From Parvularcula sp038745625 (GTDB lineage: Bacteria > Pseudomonadota > Alphaproteobacteria > Caulobacterales > Parvularculaceae): a stretch of 31,841 bases of DNA. The stretch is taken from NCBI GenBank assembly GCA_038745625.1, contig JBCDLG010000030.1, forward strand, positions 1-31,841. The letters run 5' to 3'. The position numbers were made by a program, and so were the translations under genes. The notes beneath the pieces are model-generated. The model had not been told where the DNA came from, searched no databases, and worked only from the letters and a program-made list of their open reading frames with translations. Shown one piece after another: positions 16,797-24,399 of the stretch (the stretch's first letter is position 1; each line of letters opens with the position of its first letter).

Positions 16797-17389
16797 GACA
16801 GGCGCTCCTTGATGATTTTTTCTGCAAACTTGGCCATGATATCGACCTCCAGATTGACCGGGTCGCCCGGCGCTTTTGTGGGCAGGGTGATGAGCGGCTG
16901 GGTGTGCCGCACGAGCATCACGGAAAACGACGTGTCCGTGACTTCTGTAACTGTCAGGCTGGTGCCGTCGATGGCGACATAGGCCTTCTCAACGATGTAG
17001 GAGAGAAGCTCTTTGGGCGCATCAATCGTCACCCAAAGCGCATCACCATCCTCGCGGACCGAGGCGAGGGTGCCGGTGCCATCGACATGGCCTTGGACAT
17101 AATGCCCGCCCAGGCGCGTGGTCGGCAGGCAAGCACGCTCAAGGTTGACGCCGGAGCCTTGCTCCAGCGCGCCAAGGCTCGTTCGGCGCAGGGTTTCAGG
17201 CGCGAGGCCGAAGGTGGCGCGTTCACCGTCGAGCTTGGTGACCGTCAGGCACACACCCTGGACTGCGATGGAGTCGCCGAGCTTGGCATCCTCCGTCGTC
17301 ACGGGCCCCGCGATGGTGAGATCCACCCCTTCGGCGTGCTTGTCGAGGGTGACCACTTCGCCGATCTCCTCGATCAGTCCTGTGAACAT
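16793..17389 (-). CDS. ribE: Riboflavin synthase, alpha subunit
   Basis: Dismutates two lumazines to riboflavin. 198 residues with two lumazine-binding barrels, the first starting at MFTGLIEEIG and the second around HYVQGHVDGTG. The start at 17389 gives the canonical MFTGLIE N-terminus; a start seven codons upstream would overlap ribD without support. It begins one base after the ribD stop. Confidence 0.95.
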   Translation of the reverse strand: MFTGLIEEIGEVVTLDKHAEGVDLTIAGPVTTEDAKLGDSIAVQGVCLTVTKLDGERATFGLAPETLRRTSLGALEQGSGVNLERACLPTTRLGGHYVQGHVDGTGTLASVREDGDALWVTIDAPKELLSYIVEKAYVAIDGTSLTVTEVTDTSFSVMLVRHTQPLITLPTKAPGDPVNLEVDIMAKFAEKIIKERLS

Positions 17390-17390
17390 A

Positions 17391-18530
17391 TCAGGCACTC
17401 CTCTTGGCAAGACCGCGGATCAAAAGATCCGGACCCAGCTCTTCTGTGGTGATGTTGGACAGGGTCATGGCATCGGCGAGAGCATCAGGGCCTTCGCCTC
17501 TGATGGCGCGGCGTCCGCCGCCCATGATCATTGGGGCAACAAAGGCCCAGACTTCATCGACGACACCGGCGTCAAAGGCTGTACCGAGAACAGTTCCGCC
17601 GCCTTCGATCATCAGGTCGATGACGCCGCGCTCTTTGAGAAGCCGGAGGGCTTCCTTGAAATCGGGACGGCCATTCTCCCCGGGGAGGAGCATCACTTCG
17701 CCGCCCGCGTTTTCTAGCGCGGCCGCTTTCTCGCTCGCGGCATCGTCGTGGCCGATGATCAGGGCGGCTCCCGGCGTTGAGAAAAGCTTGGCTGAGGGCG
17801 GGGTGCGCAGAGTGCTATCGAGCACCACTTTGAGGCTCGGCGCTGGCGCACGGTCCTCTGGACGCGGATCAAGGCCAGGATCGTCGGCCAGCACGGTTTC
17901 GACACCAACGAGGATCGCGTCCGTCCGCTGGCGGAGGTCGTGGCCGCGCAAGCGGGCGCCGGGGCTGGTGATCCATTTTGACTCGCCAGCAGAGGTGGCC
18001 GTTGCGCCGTCCAGGGTCATCGCGAGCTTGGCCGTGACCCAGGGCCGCCAGCAGGAGAGGCTGTGCACCCAAGGGCGGATCAGCTCAGCGCAAGCCGTTG
18101 TCACCTCGCGGTCACCGGTGAAGAGCTGCGCTTCAATCCCGGCCTGGCGCAGGGTGGCTGCGCCGCCTTCGGCGTCTTTGTTGAGATCGCGGATGCCGAA
18201 CATGACGCTGGCAACGCCAGCCTTGATAAGCGCTTGTGAGCAGGGAGGCGTCTTGCCGTAATGGTTGCAAGGCTCGAGCGTCACATAGGCAGTGGCGCCG
18301 CGGGCTTTCTCGCCGGCGTCGCGCAGGGCCTCGACCTCAGCGTGCGGCTGCCCCGGCGCGTGATGCCAGCCTTCGCCCGCCACCGCGCCATCCTTCACCA
18401 GAACGCAGCCCACCATCGGGTTGGGGTGGGTGAACCCCTCCGCCCGGCGGGCCAGCGCAACAGCGCGTCGCATATATTGGGCGTCGGACAGACGCGCCTC
18501 CTTCCAAATCGAGCTCTGAAAGGGGCGCAT
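17391..18530 (-). CDS. ribD: Bifunctional pyrimidine deaminase/reductase RibD
   Basis: Second and third steps of riboflavin synthesis. From the ATG at 18530 it has 379 residues. The deaminase domain (about 15-160) has zinc ligands His63 in HAEVEAL and Cys88/Cys97 in PCNHYGKTPPC, plus HPNPMVGCVLV. The reductase domain (about 165-379) has TAKLAMTLDGATAT and IEGGGTVLG. The start is uncertain: the ATG at 18530 has no Shine-Dalgarno sequence. AAGGAGG at 18497-18503 sits 5 bases before a CTG at 18491 that would give LSDAQYMRRAVAL, the usual beginning of RibD. First gene of the FMN-controlled operon. Confidence 0.93.
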   Translation of the reverse strand: MRPFQSSIWKEARLSDAQYMRRAVALARRAEGFTHPNPMVGCVLVKDGAVAGEGWHHAPGQPHAEVEALRDAGEKARGATAYVTLEPCNHYGKTPPCSQALIKAGVASVMFGIRDLNKDAEGGAATLRQAGIEAQLFTGDREVTTACAELIRPWVHSLSCWRPWVTAKLAMTLDGATATSAGESKWITSPGARLRGHDLRQRTDAILVGVETVLADDPGLDPRPEDRAPAPSLKVVLDSTLRTPPSAKLFSTPGAALIIGHDDAASEKAAALENAGGEVMLLPGENGRPDFKEALRLLKERGVIDLMIEGGGTVLGTAFDAGVVDEVWAFVAPMIMGGGRRAIRGEGPDALADAMTLSNITTEELGPDLLIRGLAKRSA

Positions 18531-18585
18531 GACCAGGATGACGCGCGGGTCTGCGCCCTAAAAGGGGCGTGCAGCTACGCGTCGT

Positions 18586-18609
18586 CGAGGCGCCCCAAGG
18601 GGTGCCTCG
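18586..18609 (-). promoter_or_regulatory. Hairpin in the riboflavin leader, likely expression platform
   Basis: Immediately downstream of the FMN aptamer is an 11-bp hairpin with one mismatch, CGAGGCACCCC / GGGGCGCCTCG. No T-run follows in the ribD direction, so it is not an ordinary terminator. Its 3' arm contains GCGCCTC (18587-18593), exactly complementary to GAGGCGC (18494-18500), which overlaps the AAGGAGG site near ribD. That suggests control of translation initiation, but the fold is inferred by eye. Confidence 0.45.
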
Positions 18610-18618
18610 TTCTTGGCC

Positions 18619-18776
18619 GAGCCTTCTACCATCCGGACTATCACCGTCGGCACCGGAATCTCACCAGTTCCTGCTTCTTCGGCCCTGAAAAGGCCGCTTC
18701 CGCTCGCGGGCTTACAGCTTGGGGAAACCCCATCTGATCACCGCCGGTGGGGACTTTCACCCCGCCCCGAAAGCTC
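18619..18776 (-). promoter_or_regulatory. FMN riboswitch (RFN element)
   Basis: Minus-strand leader of ribD with all the RFN hallmarks in order: GGGCGGGGTGAAAGTCCCC, ACCGGCGGTGATCAGAT, AAGCCCGCGAGCGG, a variable hairpin, CTGGTGAGATTCCGGTGCC, GACGGTGATAGTCCGGATGG. The closing P1 stem pairs GAGCTTTC (18769-18776) with GAAGGCTC (18619-18626). Binding of FMN should reduce expression of ribD-ribE-ribB-ribH-folE. Confidence 0.97.
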
Positions 18777-18886
18777 TTCGAAGCCGAAATCTAAGCTTTT
18801 CGGACCAGAAGGACAAGTTCACCCGCCATGCGGCTTTTGCGACGGCCCGTTCTGTTGTTAACTTCTGGGCGCTAAGGGGAGGTGTC
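18777..18886. promoter_or_regulatory. Divergent region between the riboswitch leader and the HtrA gene
   Basis: 110 bases that should contain the promoter for the riboflavin leader (minus) and for the protease gene (plus). AGGGGAGG just before 18887 is the ribosome site of the protease. TTGTTAACTT around 18854-18863 is AT-rich but I could not assign promoter boxes with confidence. Confidence 0.35.
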
Positions 18887-20206
18887 ATGACCCGCCAATT
18901 TGGATTTGTGTTGCGCCTGGTCGCTGTGGTGGCGCTTGTCATCGCGCCAGCTCGGGCGGTTGTACCCGATAGTTTTGCCGATCTTGCCGAGGATGTGTTG
19001 CCCAGCGTGGTCAATGTGTCCGCCTTGGCCGTCGGACCCGGCTCGGCCGCATCCGAGCCTGTGGCGCTCGGATCAGGCTTCGTCATCGATGCCCGAGGTC
19101 TGGTCGTCACCAACAATCACGTCATCGAGAACGCCCGCAATGTGGTGGTGATCTTCGATGACGGCAGCCAATACAGCGTTGAGCTTCTCGGCCGAGACGT
19201 CGAAACCGATCTCGCGCTCCTGCGCATCCTTGATGGCGACCGCCGTTTTCCCGCGCTGGAGTTTGGCGACAGCGATGGCGCCCGCGTCGGCGACTGGGTG
19301 CTGGCAATTGGCAATCCTTTTGGCCTCGGCAGTTCTGTCAGTGCTGGCATCATTTCAGGGCAAAGCCGCGACATTGGCGCGGGCCTCTACGACCAGTTCA
19401 TCCAGACCGATGCTGCGATCAACCGCGGCAATTCGGGCGGCCCGCTTTTTGACCGCCGTGGCAAGGTGATCGGCGTCAACACCGTGATCTTCAGCCAAAC
19501 GGGCGGCTCGGTCGGTGTTGGCTTCGCCATTCCCTCCGTACTCGCCGAAGACGTGGTGGATCAGCTGCGCCGCTTTGGCAAAACCAGCCGCGGCTATCTC
19601 GGTGCGTTCCTTTCCGATGTCGACAACACCACGCGCGAGGCTCTGGAGCTTGAGCCTGGTCGCGGCGCGCTTGTGACGGGCATTGCTGTGATGGATGGCC
19701 CCGCTGCCGTCTCGGGCATGCGCACGGGCGATGTCATTCTCTCCTTTGACGGCACCAACATCTCAGGTCGCCGGGAGCTCACGCAGGCGATTGCCGATGC
19801 GCCGATTGGCGAGCCCGTCGACGTCGTGATCCTCCGCGATGGTCGCCGGACCCGCCTTTCGGTCACGTTGATCTCGCGGGAGCAACGGCTCGCATCCGTC
19901 AACGGACCAGCCCAGCCTGAGGTCGAGATGGCAGGCATTCGTATGCAGACGGTTTCCGCTGATGTGGCGGAGCGCTACCACCTGCCTCCCGATACCGAGG
20001 GCGTGGTGGTCACCGGCGTTGCCAACCATCTCAGCCATTCCTCGTTGCGTCCGGGTGACGTGATCCTCGAGATCGGTTGGGATGAGGCGCAGAATGTGGA
20101 GACGGTGAGCAACCACCTCTCCCGCCTGCGCGATGCGCGCTCTGGTCCGGTTCAGATCCTGGTCAAGCGCGGCGACAAGCTGTTCTACGAGACCTTGCGT
20201 CCGTGA
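18887..20206 (+). CDS. HtrA/DegP-family periplasmic serine protease
   Basis: Envelope quality-control protease, 439 residues. Residues 1-24 are a signal peptide ending APARA. The trypsin-like triad is visible: His78 (TNNHVIEN), Asp108 (ETDLALLRI) and Ser183 (RGNSGGPL). Two PDZ domains follow, at about 250-345 (MRTGDVILSFDG) and 355-437 (LRPGDVILEIG). The LGSGFVIDARGLVVTNNHV start of the protease domain is typical. The ATG at 18887 has a clear AGGGGAGG site; open frame upstream of it lies within the riboswitch antisense and is not coding. It is close in size to DegQ/DegP, but I give no symbol because the paralogue cannot be decided. Confidence 0.93.
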   Translation: MTRQFGFVLRLVAVVALVIAPARAVVPDSFADLAEDVLPSVVNVSALAVGPGSAASEPVALGSGFVIDARGLVVTNNHVIENARNVVVIFDDGSQYSVELLGRDVETDLALLRILDGDRRFPALEFGDSDGARVGDWVLAIGNPFGLGSSVSAGIISGQSRDIGAGLYDQFIQTDAAINRGNSGGPLFDRRGKVIGVNTVIFSQTGGSVGVGFAIPSVLAEDVVDQLRRFGKTSRGYLGAFLSDVDNTTREALELEPGRGALVTGIAVMDGPAAVSGMRTGDVILSFDGTNISGRRELTQAIADAPIGEPVDVVILRDGRRTRLSVTLISREQRLASVNGPAQPEVEMAGIRMQTVSADVAERYHLPPDTEGVVVTGVANHLSHSSLRPGDVILEIGWDEAQNVETVSNHLSRLRDARSGPVQILVKRGDKLFYETLRP

Positions 20207-20275
20207 CGAGCGCTCCCGGTTTGTCCTTGGGCTGACCGGTCTCAATTCAGACGCGCGATAACGAAGCGATCAGGA

Positions 20276-20289
20276 CGGCGGTGTCGCCG
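20276..20289 (+). terminator. Weak terminator-like hairpin after the HtrA gene
   Basis: CGGCG-GTGT-CGCCG, followed by a CT-rich stretch (GCTTGCTCTTTCGTT). Only 5 bp of stem and no continuous T-run, so support is modest. Confidence 0.3.
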
Positions 20290-20372
20290 CCGCTTGCTCT
20301 TTCGTTCACGCTCTTCCCAGGGTTGGCCGTGTTGGTGCGATGCGCCAACAGGTCGTCCGTTCACGGGCTAGC

Positions 20373-21086
20373 TTACTGGCTTTGCATCGCGATCGTGACG
20401 GCAACACTTGCCGCAATGGTGGCGGCGAGCATCATCATCACCTGGTTGACGCTTGCAAAGAGGAAGGCCTTAACGACCTTCCCAATCGTGCTGGTGGCCG
20501 CAACGGTCCGCGTCGCAACAACAAAGTCGATCAGCATCGCTGCTGACAGGCTCACCGCGGTGATGACGATGAACCCGTGTTGCCAGGACCGATCGTAAAG
20601 CGCGAACGCGCTGATGGCCAGCACACTGAACGCACAGCTCGGTATAAGGACCATCATGTGGAGCCGAACGCGCAGGGCCAGGCTTGTCCCTGCGCCCCAC
20701 ACGCGGACAAAGCTTGCCGCGAGGATGACCAACGCCACGGCGAGAAAGGGGAAGAGGGCGCCATGGATGGCCCAAAACTGGTCGGCGGCTTGAACGGCGT
20801 CCCGTCCCTCAAGCGCGCGATCTTGAAAGGACGCGATCAAATCTGCCGTCAGGTCGCCATCCTCCGGGGCCCACAGGAACCGTAAGACACCGGTCAGCGT
20901 GAGAAGGAAAAACACCAATCGAATAGACGGTGTGTACCGCCCCACCCAATCCTTATCCCTGGCGGCCTCGGCCACACGCTGAGGACTGACCACGGAATCA
21001 CGGATTGTTATCAGCCCACGGATATTGAGACCGAAGATATCTTCGACAAGGCTACCAAATCCGATGGTGGGTTTGCTGCTATCCAT
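20373..21086 (-). CDS. Multi-pass membrane protein of unknown function
   Basis: A 237-residue protein with about five membrane segments, near residues 55-72, 107-131, 144-166, 172-192 and 204-235. The cytoplasmic N-terminus (GLITIRDSVVSPQRVAEAARDKDWVGRYTPSIRLVFFLL) loosely recalls DUF3667-type proteins, which have a short helical head followed by a membrane bundle; this is only a resemblance. The ATG at 21086 is preferred over a TTG two codons upstream. It lies 33 bases after the purL-bolA stop on the same strand, in the slot where many alphaproteobacteria have a grxD glutaredoxin gene. Confidence 0.75.
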   Translation of the reverse strand: MDSSKPTIGFGSLVEDIFGLNIRGLITIRDSVVSPQRVAEAARDKDWVGRYTPSIRLVFFLLTLTGVLRFLWAPEDGDLTADLIASFQDRALEGRDAVQAADQFWAIHGALFPFLAVALVILAASFVRVWGAGTSLALRVRLHMMVLIPSCAFSVLAISAFALYDRSWQHGFIVITAVSLSAAMLIDFVVATRTVAATSTIGKVVKAFLFASVNQVMMMLAATIAASVAVTIAMQSQ

Positions 21087-21119
21087 CACCAAACTCTTGC
21101 GACGGCGTCTCGTGCACCT

Positions 21120-21353
21120 TCACTCCTTGGCTTGCGTCTCCAGCGCCAGGGCATGCAGCACACCGCCCATTTTGCCTTTTAGTGACTTATAGACGAGTTG
21201 GTGCTGCTGCACGCGATTGAGGCCCTGGAACGCGGCCGAGACGATGCGTGCACGGTAGTGATCACCGTCGCCAGCGAGGTCTTCGATCTCGACCTCTGCG
21301 TCCGGCATCGCTTCCAAGATCATTTCTTTGATCTCGCTCTCTTTCATCGGCAT
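21120..21353 (-). CDS. bolA: BolA-family domain, C-terminal part of the PurL fusion with its own start signals
   Basis: Residues 833-909 of the fusion form a complete 77-residue BolA/IbaG-type protein: KESEIKEMILEAMPDAEVEIEDL, then DHYRARIVS, FQGLNRVQQHQLVYKSLKG and GVLHALALET. The conserved RVxxHxxVYxxL region is intact, including the His that takes part in iron-sulfur binding with monothiol glutaredoxins. Its ATG at 21353 has AAGGAGA (21361-21367) 7 bases upstream, so a free BolA could also be made from the same message. No stop codon separates it from PurL. Confidence 0.8.
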   Translation of the reverse strand: MPMKESEIKEMILEAMPDAEVEIEDLAGDGDHYRARIVSAAFQGLNRVQQHQLVYKSLKGKMGGVLHALALETQAKE

Positions 21354-23849
21354 GGCGGGGTCTCCTTCGTCGGTCTCGTAAAGGGCGGGGATGGTGGCCT
21401 CACGGGCAGCGGCGAGGGCTGTGAGATCAAGGCGATCAGTCCCGTCAAAGATCATCTCTGTGCCGCCGAAAATGCCAAGCCGGGTGGCCTGGAGCCCGGC
21501 CATGGCGGCCTTGAGCACGAAATTGTCCGCGTTCTCGGCGGCCACCGACACCAAGTAGCGGCCTTGGTCCTCGCCGAACCAATAGGCGGCGCGCCGGGCT
21601 TGGACAGGCGTTGTCAGCGCTAGGCCGAGACCGGCGCCAATCGCCATCTCAGCCGCGGCGACGAGGATACCGCCATCGCTGACATCATGGACAGCGCTCA
21701 CGCGCTCATCTGCGATCACCTTACGGATGAACGCCCCTGCCTTCTGTTCAAGGTCAAGGTCGACCGGCGGCGGTGTGCCACCCTCATCGCCGAACAAAGT
21801 CCGCATATAGAGCGATTGGCCGAGATGGCCGCGGGTGACGCCGATTTGCACAAGGGCATCGCCCATTTCCGCGCCCGCGATGGTCGCATGCTTGTCTGCC
21901 TCAGCCAGCAGACCCACTGCGCCGATGGCGGGCGTCGGCGGGATCGGCGCTCCGTCGGTTTCGTTGTAGAGCGAGACATTGCCGGAGACGACCGGGGCGC
22001 CGAGGGCGATCGAGGCCTCGGACATGCCATCAATCGCGCGCGAGAATTGGCTCATGATCTCTGGCTTCTCGGGGTTGCCGAAATTGAGGCAGTTGGTGAT
22101 CGCCAGCGGCTCTGCTCCGACTGCGGAGAGGTTACGCACCGCTTCGGCGACCACCTGCTTGCCGCCCTCAAACGGGTCAGCGGCGCAGTAGCGCGGCGTG
22201 CAGTCGGCGGTCACGGCCAGCGCTTTGTTTGTGCCGTGCACGCGGACCACCGATGCATCGCCGCCCACGACCAGCGTGTCCGCCATCACCGAGTGGTCAT
22301 ATTGCTCCGTCACCCAGGCGCGGGAGCAAAGATCAGGGGAGGCCATCAGCCTGCTGAGCGCCAAGAGCATGGAGTCCGCGCCTGGCAGATCTGCAAGATT
22401 GACCTCGGCTGCATCCTCTTCCGCTCGCACTTTGGTCACCGCGCCAGCCGTCTCCAGGTTCGCCGCCGCGGTTGTGAACGCCGCGAAGACGCTCTCCGGC
22501 GCTCCGGGAACGGAGCGAGCATGGATCGTCATGGTCTTGCTGCCCTGGCTGACGCCGATGGCGGCGATGCCGTCCACCTCGCGCAGGGTCTCTGCGATTA
22601 GCGCATCGCCGATATCGGCGAGGGGCTGCTCTCCTGCCGTGAGGTGCACCTGGCACTCGCGGAAGGTGACCACCGGATCTTCGAGCGGGGCGGGGAGGGG
22701 CGCAGGCTCCTGCGGCCGGTCATAATTGGGCGCCTCGTCCGCAAGCGGACCAAGCGGCAGGTCGCACTCGGTCTCACCTTTGTGCTCAATGACAAGGTGG
22801 CCTGTGGCCGTGGTCTCACCGATCACCGCGAAGTCGACCTCCCATTTGTCGAAAATCGCGCGCGCCTTCTCCTCCGCACCAGGACGGAGGACCATCAGCA
22901 TACGCTCTTGGCTTTCCGACAGCATCATCTCATAGGCGGTCATCGCCTCTTCGCGCTGGGGCACGTCGTCGAGGCGCAAATGGATGCCGCCTTCGCCTGC
23001 TGCGAGGCCGCCCGCCGCCATTTCGACCGAAGACGACGTCAAACCCGCCGCGCCCATGTCCTGGATGGCAAGGATCGCGTCTTCCGCCATAAGCTCCAGG
23101 CACGCCTCCAAAAGGCGCTTCTCCATAAAGGGGTCGCCGACCTGGACCGTGGGGCGTTTTTCTTCCGAGGCTTCGTCAAATTCCGCCGAGGCCATGGTCG
23201 CGCCATGGATCCCGTCGCGGCCGGTTTTCGATCCAACGTACACGACAGGATTGCCAGCACCCTTGGCGGCGGAGAGGAAGATCTTGTCCTGATCCGCGAT
23301 CCCCACGCACATCGCGTTCACCAGGATGTTGCCATTGTAGCGAGGGTCAAAGCCGGTCTCCCCGCCCACGGTCGGCACGCCCATGCAGTTGCCGTAGCCG
23401 CCGATCCCTGCGACCACGCCGGAGAGGAGATGCTTCGTCTTCGGATGATCGATCGCGCCAAAGCGGAGCGCGTTGAGCATCGCCACCGGCCGCGCGCCCA
23501 TGGTGAAGACATCGCGCATGATGCCGCCGACGCCGGTCGCTGCGCCCTGATAGGGCTCGATGAAGCTCGGGTGATTGTGGCTTTCCATTTTGAAGACCAC
23601 GGCCTGGCCATCGCCGATATCGACGACGCCCGCATTCTCGCCGGGCCCATGGATCACTTGCGGCCCGGTCGTGGGCAGGCGCTTCAGGTGCCGCCGCGAG
23701 GATTTGTAGGAGCAGTGCTCGGACCACATGACCGAGACGATGCCGAGCTCCAAAAGGCTCGGCTCCCGCCCAATCGAGCCGCAAAAGCGCTCATATTCCT
23801 CCGGCGTCAGGCCGTGCTCTTGGATGGTCTCAGGAGAATGCGTCGTCAT
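21120..23849 (-). CDS. purL: Phosphoribosylformylglycinamidine synthase PurL fused to BolA
   Basis: Fourth step of purine synthesis (FGAR to FGAM with ATP; ammonia from a glutaminase subunit). The single frame has 909 residues; small PurL is about 740. The first half has the catalytic His45 in MWSEHCSYKSS and FKMESHNHPS; the second half has EQYDHSVMADT, ITNCLNFGNPEKPE, SGNVSLYNET and VHDVSDGGI. Two extras explain the length: a block at about 392-484 between the halves, and a BolA protein at 833-909 joined without a stop. The ATG at 23849 gives the usual PurL N-terminus; the 87 upstream codons are non-conserved. PurQ and PurS genes, normally required by small PurL, are not in the window. Confidence 0.93.
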   Translation of the reverse strand: MTTHSPETIQEHGLTPEEYERFCGSIGREPSLLELGIVSVMWSEHCSYKSSRRHLKRLPTTGPQVIHGPGENAGVVDIGDGQAVVFKMESHNHPSFIEPYQGAATGVGGIMRDVFTMGARPVAMLNALRFGAIDHPKTKHLLSGVVAGIGGYGNCMGVPTVGGETGFDPRYNGNILVNAMCVGIADQDKIFLSAAKGAGNPVVYVGSKTGRDGIHGATMASAEFDEASEEKRPTVQVGDPFMEKRLLEACLELMAEDAILAIQDMGAAGLTSSSVEMAAGGLAAGEGGIHLRLDDVPQREEAMTAYEMMLSESQERMLMVLRPGAEEKARAIFDKWEVDFAVIGETTATGHLVIEHKGETECDLPLGPLADEAPNYDRPQEPAPLPAPLEDPVVTFRECQVHLTAGEQPLADIGDALIAETLREVDGIAAIGVSQGSKTMTIHARSVPGAPESVFAAFTTAAANLETAGAVTKVRAEEDAAEVNLADLPGADSMLLALSRLMASPDLCSRAWVTEQYDHSVMADTLVVGGDASVVRVHGTNKALAVTADCTPRYCAADPFEGGKQVVAEAVRNLSAVGAEPLAITNCLNFGNPEKPEIMSQFSRAIDGMSEASIALGAPVVSGNVSLYNETDGAPIPPTPAIGAVGLLAEADKHATIAGAEMGDALVQIGVTRGHLGQSLYMRTLFGDEGGTPPPVDLDLEQKAGAFIRKVIADERVSAVHDVSDGGILVAAAEMAIGAGLGLALTTPVQARRAAYWFGEDQGRYLVSVAAENADNFVLKAAMAGLQATRLGIFGGTEMIFDGTDRLDLTALAAAREATIPALYETDEGDPAMPMKESEIKEMILEAMPDAEVEIEDLAGDGDHYRARIVSAAFQGLNRVQQHQLVYKSLKGKMGGVLHALALETQAKE
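22398..22676 (-). other. Insert of about 93 residues between the two PurL halves
   Basis: PurL residues about 392-484, after the NYDRP segment that ends the first half and before ADLPGADSMLLALSRLMASPD, which starts the second. Small PurL proteins pass from one to the other in a short linker. The block reads as strand (ECQVHLT), helix (LADIGDALIAETL), strand (GIAAIGVSQGS), strand (TMTIHARS), helix (ESVFAAFTTAAANLE), strand (AVTKVRAEE). That order is like PurS and other ferredoxin-like folds. Base composition does not differ obviously from the flanks. The identity is inference. Confidence 0.6.
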
Positions 23850-23960
23850 GGCGGGGGAATGCCTGGCCTGGCGCCTAAGCGCAAGGGCGCGCGGCGCGGG
23901 CGGGTGACGCGGCGGCTGGGCGGCGCTAGCCTCGGCGCGCTCGCTTGGAGGTTCCCCGCA

Positions 23961-24308
23961 ATGGCTGCCCCGATTGTGTTTTTTGATCTCGCTGGCCCGG
24001 ATGAGGCGGCGCTCCGCGCGTTCTACCGGGAGGTCTTTGACTGGCCCTGCGAGGGCCCTGCGCCTTTTGCGCCGGGGAACGCGGCCAATCTCGACGCCAC
24101 CATCCGGCAAGACCCGGCGGAGAAGCGGCTCTATCTCGGCGTGCCCGACGTCACCGCGGCGCTCGAGAAGGTGGTGGCCGCAGGCGGCAGCATCGACCAG
24201 CCCCGGTTCGAGGTGCCGGGCCAGGTGGTGATCGGCCTCTTCCGTGATCTCGCGGGCAACCCCATGGGCCTGATTGAGATGGATGGCGACAGCCCGGTCG
24301 TGCCGTGA
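23961..24308 (+). CDS. VOC-family (glyoxalase/bleomycin-resistance-like) protein
   Basis: A 115-residue single-domain protein. IVFFDLAGPDEAALRAFYREVFDW is the standard first beta-alpha unit of the vicinal oxygen chelate fold; DVTAALEKVVAAGGSIDQPRFEVPG and LFRDLAGNPMGLIEM form the second. The first metal position appears to be Asp rather than His, and only the final Glu (LIEMDG) is obvious, so metal binding is doubtful. The ATG at 23961 has GGAGG upstream. It is divergent from purL with a 111-base gap. A much longer open frame from 22644 runs antisense to purL and is not real. Confidence 0.85.
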   Translation: MAAPIVFFDLAGPDEAALRAFYREVFDWPCEGPAPFAPGNAANLDATIRQDPAEKRLYLGVPDVTAALEKVVAAGGSIDQPRFEVPGQVVIGLFRDLAGNPMGLIEMDGDSPVVP

Positions 24309-24399
24309 GGGGTGCGCCTATCATCCCCCTACGGAATGAGTGGCGCTTCTTTCGCCGATGCCGCACGGCGCCGATGCCGCCTGACCATGGCTCGCCGCG

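Noticed and set aside
22644..23960. Long plus-strand open frame antisense to purL leading into the VOC gene
   Set aside because: It mirrors purL in a GC-rich region and has no family resemblance; only the last 115 codons, from the ATG with a ribosome site at 23961, are a gene.
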